In this document: positions 1 through 8,391 of the stretch, in pieces
Layout: each line of letters begins with the position of its first letter
Position numbering within the stretch: position 1 is the stretch's first letter
Source of the DNA: Rhodocyclales bacterium
Lineage (GTDB): Bacteria > Pseudomonadota > Gammaproteobacteria > Burkholderiales > Rhodocyclaceae
DNA: 64,000 bases
Assembly: GCA_016235165.1 (NCBI GenBank)
Contig: JACRLX010000021.1
Coordinates: forward strand, 186,001-250,000
Reading direction: 5' to 3'
Program-made: the position numbers and the translations under genes
Notes under the pieces: model-generated
What the model saw: the letters and a program-made list of their open reading frames with translations, nothing else
Databases searched by the model: none
What the model was told of the DNA's origin: nothing

Positions 1-390
1 CAACACCTGCCGCCCGGCTGCGAGTATGTCAGCCTGCAAAAGGAGGTTCGCGCCGACGACCTGGAGGCGCTTGGCAATGACACGCGGCTGCGGCATTTCG
101 GCGATCAACTGGAGACTTTCGCCGCGACGGCGGCCTTGTGTTCGCTGATGGATGTCGTGATCAGCGTGGATAGCAGCGTCGCCCGCCTGGCCGGGGCAAT
201 CGGCAAACCGACCTGGATTCTGCTGCCATGCAGCCCGGACTGGCGCTGGCTGCTGAACCGGCGCGACAGCCCCTGGTATCCCTCCGTCACGCTCTATCGC
301 CAGGGCCCGCGCCGCGAATGGCGCAGCGTGCTCGAACAGGTGCATGACGACCTGCTCAGGCTCGCGCCGGACTTATACTTCGCCACCTGA
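1..390 (+). CDS. C-terminal part of a glycosyltransferase-9-like (TPR-linked) protein, 5' truncated by the window
   Basis: The frame is open from base 1 to a TGA at 388-390, so only the last 129 residues are seen. They carry a stretch around VISVDSSVARLAGAIGKPTW and then LLPCSPDWRWLL, which resembles the C-terminal half of heptosyltransferase (GT9)-type folds found at the end of many TPR proteins in proteobacteria. The conserved piece normally contributes to nucleotide-sugar binding. The N-terminus and any TPR repeats lie outside the window, so substrate and start cannot be judged. The next gene starts 22 bases downstream on the same strand. Confidence 0.6.
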   Translation, partial: QHLPPGCEYVSLQKEVRADDLEALGNDTRLRHFGDQLETFAATAALCSLMDVVISVDSSVARLAGAIGKPTWILLPCSPDWRWLLNRRDSPWYPSVTLYRQGPRREWRSVLEQVHDDLLRLAPDLYFAT

Positions 391-412
391 TCCCTGATCC
401 CGGGTACCCGCC

Positions 413-1900
413 ATGCTGCTCTGGTTCGTCATCCTCTATTCGGTCGGCATCGGCCTGTTCGCCGCGACCCGGGTCCATAACGCCAAGGACTTTGCCGTCG
501 CCGGCCGCCGCCTGCCGCTGCCGGTGGTCACCGCCACGGTATTCGCCACCTGGTTCGGCGCCGAAGCCGTGTTCGGCGTTTCGGCCACCTTCGTCAAGGA
601 CGGCCTCGGCGGCGTGGTCGCCGACCCCTTTGGCTCCTCGATGTGCCTGATCATCGCCGGCCTGATCTTCTCGCGCTACCTCTACAAGCTCAACATCCTG
701 ACCTTGGGCGACTTCTACCGCATGCGCTACAACCGCACGGTGGAGGTGCTGACCACCATCTGCATCGTGCTCTCGTATCTGGGCTGGGTGGCGGCGCAGA
801 TCAAGGCCCTGGGCCTGATCTTCTACGTCGTCACCGACGGCGCCGTGTCGCAGGAAGCCGGCATGATCCTCGGTGCCGCGATCGTGCTCAGTTACACCAT
901 CTTCGGCGGCATGTTCTCGGTGGCCATCCTCGACTTCGTGCAGATGGCGGTGTCGATGGGCGGCCTGCTGTTCATCGCCTGGACCGTGAGCGGAAAAGTC
1001 GGCGGTGGCGCCACGGCGGTAATCGGCCATGCCGCCGAAGCCGGCAAGCTGAAGTTCTTCCCCGATCCCGACCCCTGGCTGTGGCTGACCTTCCTCGGCA
1101 CCTGGATGACCATGATGCTGGGCTCGATCCCGCAGCAGGACGTGTTCCAGCGCGTGACCTCGGCGAAAAGCGCCACTATCGCGCTGTGGGGCTCGGTGCT
1201 TGGCGCCTCGATCTATTTCTGCTTCACCTTCGTGCCCATGTTCATCGCCTACTCGGCGACGCTGATCGATCCGGGCATGTTCGGCGAACTGCTGCAAAAA
1301 GACAGCCAGCTGGTGCTGCCGACCCTGGTGTTGCAGCACACCCCGGTGTTCGCCCAGGTGCTGTTCTTCGGCGCCGTGCTCTCGGCGATCATGAGCTGCT
1401 CCTCGGCGACGCTGCTGGCGCCCTCGGTCACCTTCGCCGAAAACGTGGTCAGGGGCTTCTACCCCGACATGGGCGACAAGACCTTCCTGCGCGTGATGCG
1501 CGGCTGCCTGGTCGGCTTCGCCTGCATGGTGCTGGTGGTGGCGCTGAAGTCCGAGGCCTCGATCTTCAAGATGGTGGAAAACGCCTACAAGGTCACCCTG
1601 GCCGAAGCCTTCGTGCCGCTCGCCGCCGGCATATTCTGGCGGCGCGCGACGACGCAGGGCGCGCTGGCGGCGATTTTCGGCGGCCTGCTGTCCTGGGTGA
1701 TGATCGAGGTGCTGATCGGCGAGGCCAGCCCGGTGCCGCCGCAACTCATCGGACTTGGCGTCTCCCTGCTCGGCATGCTGGCCGGATCGCTGCTGCCGCA
1801 GTGGGTGGGCCATCACCAGCCGGGGCAGGATCCGCACGCGATCCTGCATCACCATGCCGCCGCGCAGACCCACCACGCGGAGCCGGAGCATAGACACTGA
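413..1900 (+). CDS. Sodium:solute symporter (SSS family) with His-rich C-terminal tail
   Basis: A 495-residue polytopic membrane protein of the SSS family, expected to carry a small solute across the inner membrane with Na+ or H+. Visible family features are the N-terminal AGRRLPLP region after the first helix, the GAEAVFGVSATF segment, and about 13 hydrophobic helices. The last 35 residues are rich in histidine (HH, HHH, HH and HRH clusters), which is not a core SSS feature and might bind metal. A copy of repeat A (994-1019) codes for the KVGGGATA loop near residues 195-202. Substrate is not predictable. It stands alone between the glycosyltransferase end and a repeat-rich gap. Confidence 0.85.
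   Translation: MLLWFVILYSVGIGLFAATRVHNAKDFAVAGRRLPLPVVTATVFATWFGAEAVFGVSATFVKDGLGGVVADPFGSSMCLIIAGLIFSRYLYKLNILTLGDFYRMRYNRTVEVLTTICIVLSYLGWVAAQIKALGLIFYVVTDGAVSQEAGMILGAAIVLSYTIFGGMFSVAILDFVQMAVSMGGLLFIAWTVSGKVGGGATAVIGHAAEAGKLKFFPDPDPWLWLTFLGTWMTMMLGSIPQQDVFQRVTSAKSATIALWGSVLGASIYFCFTFVPMFIAYSATLIDPGMFGELLQKDSQLVLPTLVLQHTPVFAQVLFFGAVLSAIMSCSSATLLAPSVTFAENVVRGFYPDMGDKTFLRVMRGCLVGFACMVLVVALKSEASIFKMVENAYKVTLAEAFVPLAAGIFWRRATTQGALAAIFGGLLSWVMIEVLIGEASPVPPQLIGLGVSLLGMLAGSLLPQWVGHHQPGQDPHAILHHHAAAQTHHAEPEHRH
994..1019 (+). repeat. Repeat A copy 1 (inside symporter gene)
   Basis: Reads AAAAGTCGGCGGTGGCG followed by CCACGGCGG. It is in frame with the symporter and encodes KVGGGATA in a loop. It departs from the consensus at the GCGC core (GCGG). 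Confidence 0.6.
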
Positions 1901-1992
1901 CGCCCATGGCTTCGGTGACCACCCTCGCAATCATGAAATGCCCGCACCCTTGCCCAGCCATGGGCGAGCAAACTCGACCCGCCCCCCCTTCG

Positions 1993-2069
1993 CCCCCCTC
2001 GCGGGGGGTTCCCAATCGGCTCGCTTCGCTCGATATCACCAGCGGCCCATCCCGTCGTTTCACGCTAAG
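1993..2069 (+). repeat. Repeat B copy 1 (about 77 bp, intergenic)
   Basis: Starts with a C-run/G-run hairpin (CCCCCCTCGCGGGGGG), continues through GGCTCGCTTCGCTCGATATC and ends with TTTCACGCTAAG. Close copies lie at 21481-21556 and, inverted, at 47074-47145. The rest of the gap 1901-2077 also holds an 11-bp inverted repeat (CGCCCATGGCT at 1901 and its complement ending at 1966). No gene is seen in this gap. Confidence 0.75.
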
Positions 2070-2077
2070 CCCACGCC

Positions 2078-3250
2078 ATGGCCGACAAGCAATCCCTCTA
2101 TGAACTGCTCGGCCTGACCGACAAAGCCTCCCCCGAAGACATCCAGAATGCGTTTGCCGACCTGCGCCGGGCACTGGACGCCCAGCCCGACAGCGAGGAA
2201 AAGCACAATCGCATCGCCATCCTGATCGACGCCCGCGACGTGCTGCTGGACCGGCGCCAGCGCGCCGGCTACGACCGCCGGCAGCGTGACCGACGCGGCG
2301 GCGAACGCCGTTCCGCCAACACCCCGACGCGACACGCATGGCTAAAACCCGTGCTGGGTTCGCTGCTGCTTGCTTGTGGCGCCTACGCGGCCGGGCGCTA
2401 CATGACTCCGGCAGCGCCACCCGGCCCGTCCCCTGGCCCAGCCCAGGCGCCCGCACCCAAGACCGCAAGCACGCCCGTCGCGGCAGCCGGCGCCGATGAC
2501 GGCCAGGCGGACAAGCTGGCCGCCGAAATCGCCACCCTGCTTCCGCCGCCGGTCCCGACTCCGACGCCGGCCGCCGCCCAGGTACCTGCCGCCACGTCCC
2601 AGCCGTCGCCAATGCCCGCTCCGCAGCCGCAGCGCTCACTGTCGGAGTTGCTGCAAGCAGCGGCAATCAATTCCATCGCCGAGTCGACCTATGCCGTGGT
2701 CGGCGGTGGCGGCCAAGGCACCGGCATCGCCATCGAACGCGAAAAGCTGCTCACCAACTGCCATGTCATCGCGCCCAACATCCACAAGGGGCCGCTGCTG
2801 GCCATCCATGCGCCCAGCGGCAAGATGACCGCAATCACCCATGCCGCGTTCCTGGTGCGCGAGGATGCCTGCGTCGCCCACGCGCCCGGCCTCAACGCCA
2901 AGCCGATAGCCTGGGGCGCCTCCTCGCGCATGGCGCCCGGCACCACCATCTACAGCCTGGGCTTTGCACAGGGACGACCAATCTTTTCGGCCGGCACGCT
3001 GCTCGGCGTCCTCAATCGCAGCGGTCAGGACTACCTGATATCCACCAACCATTGCGATTTCGGTGTTTCCGGCGGCCCCCTGGTCGATGGCGAGGGTCGC
3101 CTGATCGGTCTGACGTCGGGCGGTACCCGCGACAAGAAATACTGCGCATCGCTCACCGCCGAAACCGCGCGCCGCGTGCTGGACCAGACCCTGATCGCGA
3201 TCGACGGCTTTCCCACCGACTATCTCAGCAACCTGCGCCGCCGCTGGTAG
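2078..3250 (+). CDS. Membrane-anchored trypsin-like serine protease with degenerate J-like N-terminal domain
   Basis: A 390-residue protein in three parts. Residues 1-70 resemble a J domain (LYELLGL...DVLLDRRQRAGYDRR) but lack the HPD tripeptide needed to stimulate Hsp70. One membrane helix follows near residues 88-108, then a Pro/Ala-rich linker. The C-terminal third (about 200-370) is a trypsin-like fold with a complete triad: His229 in TNCHV, Asp263 in EDACV, Ser331 in GVSGGPL. Topology predicts a cytoplasmic J-like domain and a periplasmic protease, suggesting a stress or envelope quality-control role; that is inference. It begins just after repeat B copy 1. The ATG at 2078 is the first in frame before the J-like helix. 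Confidence 0.7.
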   Translation: MADKQSLYELLGLTDKASPEDIQNAFADLRRALDAQPDSEEKHNRIAILIDARDVLLDRRQRAGYDRRQRDRRGGERRSANTPTRHAWLKPVLGSLLLACGAYAAGRYMTPAAPPGPSPGPAQAPAPKTASTPVAAAGADDGQADKLAAEIATLLPPPVPTPTPAAAQVPAATSQPSPMPAPQPQRSLSELLQAAAINSIAESTYAVVGGGGQGTGIAIEREKLLTNCHVIAPNIHKGPLLAIHAPSGKMTAITHAAFLVREDACVAHAPGLNAKPIAWGASSRMAPGTTIYSLGFAQGRPIFSAGTLLGVLNRSGQDYLISTNHCDFGVSGGPLVDGEGRLIGLTSGGTRDKKYCASLTAETARRVLDQTLIAIDGFPTDYLSNLRRRW

Positions 3251-3299
3251 CCATGGGCGCGGCCTTGTCGCCCCGCGGCGAAGGCCTCAGAATCGCGCC

Positions 3300-4370
3300 A
3301 TGGGCAAGGACGCGCGCAACCATCTGCTGCTCTACCTGAATCTCGGCTATGCGCTGCTGATCGTCTACGCCAGTCTTTACCCCCTTGCCGGCTGGCGCGA
3401 CAATGGCGGCAGCCCCTTCGATTTCCTCGTCGCCACCTGGCCGCGCTACTGGACGCCGTTCGACCTGGCGACCAATGTCCTCGCCTACCTGCCCTTCGGC
3501 TTCCTTTGCGCCGCGCTGCTGCGCCTGCGCCTTGGGCCGCTGGCGGCCTGCCTGGCGGCCACGATCCTGGCCGCGACACTCAGCTTCGGGCTGGAGCTGA
3601 CGCAGAACTACCTGCCCAATCGCGTGCCCTCCAACCTCGACCTCGCCTGCAACGCCGGCGGCGCCCTGCTCGGCGCGGCCGCCGGCGCGCTCTGGGGTCG
3701 CCAGTTGTTCAGCGATCGCCATCACGCGATCTGGCAGGGCCATGTCATGACACAGGCGTATGGCGCCGATTTCGGCGTGCTGCTGATGGCGGCCTGGCTG
3801 ATGACCCAGCTCTCGCCCGAAATCCTGCTGTTCGGCACCGGCGACCTGCGCCAGATGCTCGAGCTGCCGCCGGTGCAGCCCTTCGCGCCGGAACGCTTCG
3901 CCCATGTCGAGTCCACCATCGCCGCCTCCGGCCTGCTTGCCGCCGGATTGATCGCGCAATTGCTGCTGCGTGGCCACGCCCGCCTGCTGACCCTGCTGCT
4001 GCTGCTGCTCGCGCTGCTGGTCAAGACCCTGGCACAGGCGCTGTTCGCCGGGCCCACTGCGGCGCTGGCCTGGCTTACGCCGGGCAACGGCAATGGCCTG
4101 GCGCTCGGCTTCGCCCTCTGGTGGGGCGCCAGCTTCCTGGCACCGCCGCTGCGGCGCGCAATGGCGGCGCTGGCCCTGCTGTTTGCCACGGTGATGGTGA
4201 ATGCCGCGCCGGAGAACCCCTACCTGCACAACATGGCCCAGCTGTGGCAGTCGGGCCAGTTCCTCAACTTCAACGGCCTGACGCGCATGATCTGTTCGCT
4301 GTGGCCCTTCCTCGCCCTGCCCTGGCTGATGATCTACCGACCGGAGAACACGCATGCCCGCCATTTCTGA
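3300..4370 (+). CDS. VanZ-family membrane protein
   Basis: A 356-residue polytopic membrane protein. The N-terminal 130 residues match the VanZ pattern: a first helix ending in SLYPLAGW, the NVLAYLPFGFL helix, and the acidic/Asn-rich stretch ELTQNYLPNRVPSNLDL followed by a Gly-rich helix. VanZ domains are widespread, and outside teicoplanin resistance their role is mostly unknown. The remaining 200 residues are further hydrophobic helices without a recognised motif. The 3' end overlaps the next gene by 17 bases, suggesting co-transcription. Confidence 0.75.
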   Translation: MGKDARNHLLLYLNLGYALLIVYASLYPLAGWRDNGGSPFDFLVATWPRYWTPFDLATNVLAYLPFGFLCAALLRLRLGPLAACLAATILAATLSFGLELTQNYLPNRVPSNLDLACNAGGALLGAAAGALWGRQLFSDRHHAIWQGHVMTQAYGADFGVLLMAAWLMTQLSPEILLFGTGDLRQMLELPPVQPFAPERFAHVESTIAASGLLAAGLIAQLLLRGHARLLTLLLLLLALLVKTLAQALFAGPTAALAWLTPGNGNGLALGFALWWGASFLAPPLRRAMAALALLFATVMVNAAPENPYLHNMAQLWQSGQFLNFNGLTRMICSLWPFLALPWLMIYRPENTHARHF

Positions 4371-4680
4371 CCTGAACACGCTGCGCGATGCGCTGCGCGA
4401 ATTCTGCGCCGCGCGCGACTGGCACCGCTACCACACGCCGAAGAACCTGGTGATGGCGCTGTCGGTCGAGGCCGCCGAGCTGGTCGAACATTTCCAGTGG
4501 TCGACGCCCGAGGAGAGCCTGGCCCTCGCCGCCGACAAACGTGCCGAAGTAGCCGACGAGATCGCCGATGTGCTGATCTACCTCACCGAGCTCGCCGATG
4601 TGCTGAACATCGATCCGATCGCCGCGGCGCGCGACAAGATCGTCAAGAACGCCGCCAAGTACCCGGCGCCGGGCCGGTAA
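4354..4680 (+). CDS. MazG-like nucleotide pyrophosphohydrolase
   Basis: A 108-residue all-alpha NTP-PPase of the MazG-like/RS21-C6 group. It shows the family metal-binding set EAAELVEHFQW (the ExxE pattern) and, about 25 residues later, EVADEIADVLIYL (ExxD). Such enzymes hydrolyse dNTPs to monophosphate and pyrophosphate and clean the nucleotide pool. Length is normal for the single-domain members. The start overlaps the end of the VanZ gene. Confidence 0.85.
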   Translation: MPAISDLNTLRDALREFCAARDWHRYHTPKNLVMALSVEAAELVEHFQWSTPEESLALAADKRAEVADEIADVLIYLTELADVLNIDPIAAARDKIVKNAAKYPAPGR

Positions 4681-4715
4681 AATCGCGCGCACCCCTTCTT
4701 CACGGCCCGCTTATC

Positions 4716-5027
4716 ATGAGCCACTTCAAGCACCACGTTTTCTTCTGCACCAATCAGCGCGCGGCGGGCGAATCCTGCTGCAACAACCATGGCGCATGCG
4801 ACATGCGCGCCTACGCCAAGGACCAGGTCAAGGCGCTCGGCGCGCGCATGCCGGGCAAGGTAAGGATCAATGCCGCCGGCTGCCTCGACCGTTGCGAAAA
4901 GGGCCCGGTGATGGTGGTCTATCCCGAGGCCGTGTGGTACACCTACGTCGACCGCGAGGACATCGACGAAATCATCGAAAGCCACCTGATCGGCGGCAAG
5001 GTGGTCGCCCGGCTCAAGGTGGACTGA
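4716..5027 (+). CDS. Thioredoxin-like [2Fe-2S] ferredoxin
   Basis: A 103-residue protein of the thioredoxin-fold 2Fe-2S ferredoxin family. Cysteines fit cluster ligation: one in FFCTN near the start, the CC pair in ESCCN, and C-x3-C in AAGCLDRCEKGP with the usual GPVMVVYPE strand afterwards. It is likely a cytoplasmic electron carrier; the partner is unknown. The start is the ATG before SHFKHHVFF, the conserved N-terminus of the family. The hydrolase gene begins two bases after its stop, so the two are probably co-expressed. Confidence 0.85.
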   Translation: MSHFKHHVFFCTNQRAAGESCCNNHGACDMRAYAKDQVKALGARMPGKVRINAAGCLDRCEKGPVMVVYPEAVWYTYVDREDIDEIIESHLIGGKVVARLKVD

Positions 5028-5029
5028 GC

Positions 5030-5694
5030 ATGTCGCGCCACGAACGCGTACTGGTCGACGGCCCCGACGGCAAGATCGAGGTCTTCGTCGAGGATCACGA
5101 AAATGCCAGTGGCCTGGCGCTGATCGCGCATCCGCATCCGCTGTTCGGCGGCACCGCCGACAACAAGGTGGTCACCACCCTGGCGCGCGCCTTCCGCGAG
5201 CGCGGCTGCATCACGCTGCGCCCCAGCTTTCGCGGCGTCGGCGGTTCGGAAGGCGAGCATGACCACGGCGACGCCGAGACCGACGACCTGCTGGCCGTGC
5301 ACGACTGGGCGCGGGCGCGCTTCGCCGAGCGGCGGATGCCGGACGGCGCACCGCTGCCGCTCTACCTCGCCGGCTTTTCTTTCGGCGCCTATGTCAGCAC
5401 CCGCCTCGCCAAACGCCTGGCGGCGGCCGGCGATGCGGCGCGCTGGCTGGTGCTGGTCGGCACCGCCGCCGGCTTCGTCGAGGGCATGCGGCGCTACGAA
5501 ACCGAGGCGGTGGCGCCCGACACGCTGGTGATCCACGGCTCCGCGGACGAAACCGTGCGCCTGGCCAATGTCTTCGCCTGGGCGCAACCACTGGACATTC
5601 CGGTGGTGGTGATTCCCGGCGCCGACCATTTCTTCCATCGCCGCCTGCACATCATCCGCGACATCATCCATCGCGCCTGGACCGGCACGCAACG

Positions 5695-5698
<4 letters not shown>
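5030..5698 (+). CDS. Alpha/beta hydrolase (COG2945-like)
   Basis: A 222-residue alpha/beta hydrolase. Visible features are the HPHPLFGGT strand-turn near residue 35 (oxyanion region), the nucleophile elbow GFSFGAY, an acid strand around [10 protein letters not shown] and the catalytic His in GADHFFH. This pattern is typical of small cytoplasmic hydrolases annotated as COG2945; natural substrates are not known. Its stop overlaps the GTG start of the ABC ATPase by four bases (GTGA), indicating translational coupling with the exporter gene. Confidence 0.8.
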
Positions 5699-6580
<882 letters not shown>

Positions 6581-6606
<26 letters not shown>

Positions 6607-6633
6607 GCGAAAGTCGGCGCTGGCGGGACGGCG
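6581..6633 (+). repeat. 53-bp direct repeat, left copy (end of ABC ATPase gene plus repeat A)
   Basis: Spans the last 26 bases of the ABC ATPase gene and 27 bases beyond its stop. The second copy at 7907-7959 matches at 47 of 53 positions by my count. The two copies bracket the HTH/AbiEii gene pair, as expected for duplicated insertion-site sequence. Confidence 0.85.
6610..6633 (+). repeat. Repeat A copy 2 (intergenic, cassette boundary)
   Basis: AAAGTCGGCGCTGGCG followed by GGACGGCG, four bases after the ABC ATPase stop. It forms the second half of the left 53-bp direct repeat. Confidence 0.85.
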
Positions 6634-6643
6634 AATTCCGGGT

Positions 6644-6674
6644 TTGACCAAACAGTCCCCAATGGGGATATACT
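6644..6674 (+). promoter_or_regulatory. Likely promoter with internal palindrome for the HTH/AbiEii pair
   Basis: TTGACC at 6644-6649 and TATACT at 6669-6674 resemble -35 and -10 boxes with a 19-bp spacer. The spacer contains the perfect palindrome TCCCC-AAT-GGGGA (6656-6668), a candidate operator for autoregulation. The ATG at 6682 lies 7 bases after the -10 box, so the transcript may be leaderless; no Shine-Dalgarno is visible. Confidence 0.5.
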
Positions 6675-6681
6675 TGAACCC

Positions 6682-7128
6682 ATGAGACAACAAGACTTGC
6701 TAAGGCAGGCCATGCGCCAGTCCGGTCAAACCCGGTCCCAACTGGCGACAGACATGGGCATTTCCAGCCGCACGCTGGATAAATGGCTGTTGCCGGAAAG
6801 TTCCGGCGATTTTCGCCGCATGCCTGAAACCGCCTTGCGTCTGCTCGCGAGCCGGCATGGCCTGCGCAAATCGGCCAATCTTTCGATGCCCTACGACTGG
6901 TCCAACCCGTCACTGGCCGACGACACCCTGATCCTTGCCGTCCTGCGTCGCGCCAGCTTCCCCGATCTGGTGCGTACTTGTGCCGACCTTGGCCTGGGCA
7001 CGGTGCAAGCGCATGTAAACGCCGCACTCGCGCTGGTGCCGGACGATGAACGCGGCATCCTCGCCCGCATCCTCGCCCGCATGTTGCGCAGCATCGAAAT
7101 CGCCTTCAACGAGAGTTCGGCCGCATGA
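6682..7128 (+). CDS. HTH-domain protein, putative antitoxin/regulator of the AbiEii-like toxin
   Basis: A 148-residue protein. Residues 1-45 form an XRE-like helix-turn-helix (LLRQAMRQSGQTRSQLATDM then GISSRTLDKWL). The rest is helical with no named motif that I recognise. Its stop overlaps the start of the nucleotidyltransferase-type gene by four bases (ATGA), the usual coupling of antitoxin and toxin. The palindrome in its own promoter fits autorepression. It is not the classical AbiEi winged-helix type by eye, so the antitoxin role rests on position and the HTH. Confidence 0.6.
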   Translation: MRQQDLLRQAMRQSGQTRSQLATDMGISSRTLDKWLLPESSGDFRRMPETALRLLASRHGLRKSANLSMPYDWSNPSLADDTLILAVLRRASFPDLVRTCADLGLGTVQAHVNAALALVPDDERGILARILARMLRSIEIAFNESSAA

Positions 7129-7859
7129 TTACCCTGCGCGTCGACGTGCTGCCGCCGGCCACGACGGCGGTCATCACCCGACTGGCCGATGAGCCTGCAC
7201 TGGAAGGCTTCTGCCTCGTCGGCGGCACGGCGCTGGCGTTGCAAGCCGGGCATCGGCGCAGCCTCGACCTCGATCTTGCGGTGTTTGCCGCCACATTGGA
7301 CAAGAACAAGCTGTTCCATGCCATGCGCGCGCACGGCGCGACGCTGATCACACCGCAGTCGGCGATTTCGACCGCCAGGATCAACGGTGCCGACCTGCTC
7401 GCCCGAGTGCAGGATTACGTGCTCGATGGCGTCAAGGTGCAATGTTTCTCCCTTCCCGAAGGGCAACGCTTTGCTGCCGGCATTCAGTCGGTCGCGGGCT
7501 GGCGGTTTGGCCTGATGGACACGCCCACCCTGTTCGCCATGAAGAGCGCACTGCTGCTCAAGCGCTCTCGATCACGCGACTACTTCGACCTGATGTGGTT
7601 CTGCCAGCATGGCAGGACACTGGCCGACATCGTTGCCGCAGCGCAGGAGGCTGACGATGCACCTGAAGTGCCAACGCTAGTCGAACACAAGCTGCTGGGA
7701 TTGATGCCGCTTGATGCAGATGATGAGGGACTTGATCCGGTGGGTGTTGAAGTCACGCCGACGGATATTTACAGGTTTTTTGAAGCGAGGGTCCAGCAGG
7801 AGGAAGTGGCAAAGGCTCGGGTCATACTATCCGGGGGCGACATCCGGCCGAAGCGCTGA
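7125..7859 (+). CDS. AbiEii/AbiGii-type nucleotidyltransferase toxin
   Basis: A 244-residue protein of the DNA polymerase beta-like nucleotidyltransferase superfamily. The hallmark is LVGGTALALQAGHRRSLDLD at residues 27-46: the GG-x7-8-G-HR-S-x-D-x-D pattern seen in AbiEii/AbiGii toxins, with a further conserved segment MKSALLLKRSRSRDYFDLMW. Family members block growth by transferring nucleotides, in some cases to tRNA acceptor ends, and can cause abortive infection. It sits in an operon with the HTH gene and within direct repeats, consistent with a mobile defence or TA module. Target is unknown. Confidence 0.8.
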   Translation: MITLRVDVLPPATTAVITRLADEPALEGFCLVGGTALALQAGHRRSLDLDLAVFAATLDKNKLFHAMRAHGATLITPQSAISTARINGADLLARVQDYVLDGVKVQCFSLPEGQRFAAGIQSVAGWRFGLMDTPTLFAMKSALLLKRSRSRDYFDLMWFCQHGRTLADIVAAAQEADDAPEVPTLVEHKLLGLMPLDADDEGLDPVGVEVTPTDIYRFFEARVQQEEVAKARVILSGGDIRPKR

Positions 7860-7906
7860 TCCAGTCCTGCCCGCTGCGTCGGGACATCGAAGAACCGGCT
7901 GCGGCA

Positions 7907-7959
7907 TGACCGGGCGCGAGTTGAGGGATCGAGCAAGAGTCGGCGCTGGTAGTACGGCG
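7907..7959 (+). repeat. 53-bp direct repeat, right copy
   Basis: Second copy of the ABC ATPase 3' end (GACCGGGCGCGAGTTGAGGG core) followed by repeat A, with six mismatches to 6581-6633. It begins 47 bases after the AbiEii-like stop. It is not part of any gene here. Confidence 0.85.
7935..7959 (+). repeat. Repeat A copy 3 (intergenic, cassette boundary)
   Basis: AAGAGTCGGCGCTGGT followed by AGTACGGCG; slightly diverged copy inside the right 53-bp direct repeat. Confidence 0.75.
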
Positions 7960-8007
7960 TCCTTGAGTCAGCAAGGCTTCCAGCGTGTATTTGCTGGTCG
8001 TCCCGGA

Positions 8008-8250
8008 TCAGGAATCCTTGAGTCTTTCCTCAACCAAGCCCATCAGGTGCGCAACCGGAAGATTCAGCGCGGCCGCAAGATTTAGTATCGTCGCGAGCGT
8101 CGGGCCTTTCTCCGCCCGCTCCAGGGCACTGATGTGGCTACGCTCCGTTCCCGCGCGCTCGGCGAGTTGATCCTGGGTCAATGCCTGTTGCAAGCGCAGC
8201 TCTTGCAGCACTTCGCCAAAGATTTTCGTCGGTAGCCTCTTGTCCCGCAT
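8008..8250 (-). CDS. XRE-family HTH transcriptional regulator
   Basis: An 80-residue single-domain repressor-type protein. The helix-turn-helix is visible as ALTQDQLAERAGTERSHIS followed by ALERAEKGPTLATILNLAAAL, a textbook XRE/Cro-CI pattern. It is divergent from the secreted-protein gene that begins at 8392 and may control it or itself from the 8251-8391 interval. It lies in the accessory island between the split exporter genes. A short hairpin (CCTTG...CAAGG, near 7961-7976) lies beyond its 3' end and may terminate transcription. Confidence 0.75.
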   Translation of the reverse strand: MRDKRLPTKIFGEVLQELRLQQALTQDQLAERAGTERSHISALERAEKGPTLATILNLAAALNLPVAHLMGLVEERLKDS

Positions 8251-8391
8251 AGACGGACAAGGTTTGCCGATACGCCTTCGCTTGTCTGCATACGGTTGTA
8301 TGCGCTATCCTGCAAAATATTCGATTCGCAAGGATTCGAATCAAGGAGTGATTTTGTTCTATCCAAAGCACTTTCATTATGGAGAATCACC

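Noticed and set aside
356-1930. A 524-residue minus-strand frame opposite the symporter gene
   Set aside because: Composition (HQ/RG-rich) is typical of antisense frames in GC-rich genes; the plus-strand protein has clear membrane helices and family motifs.
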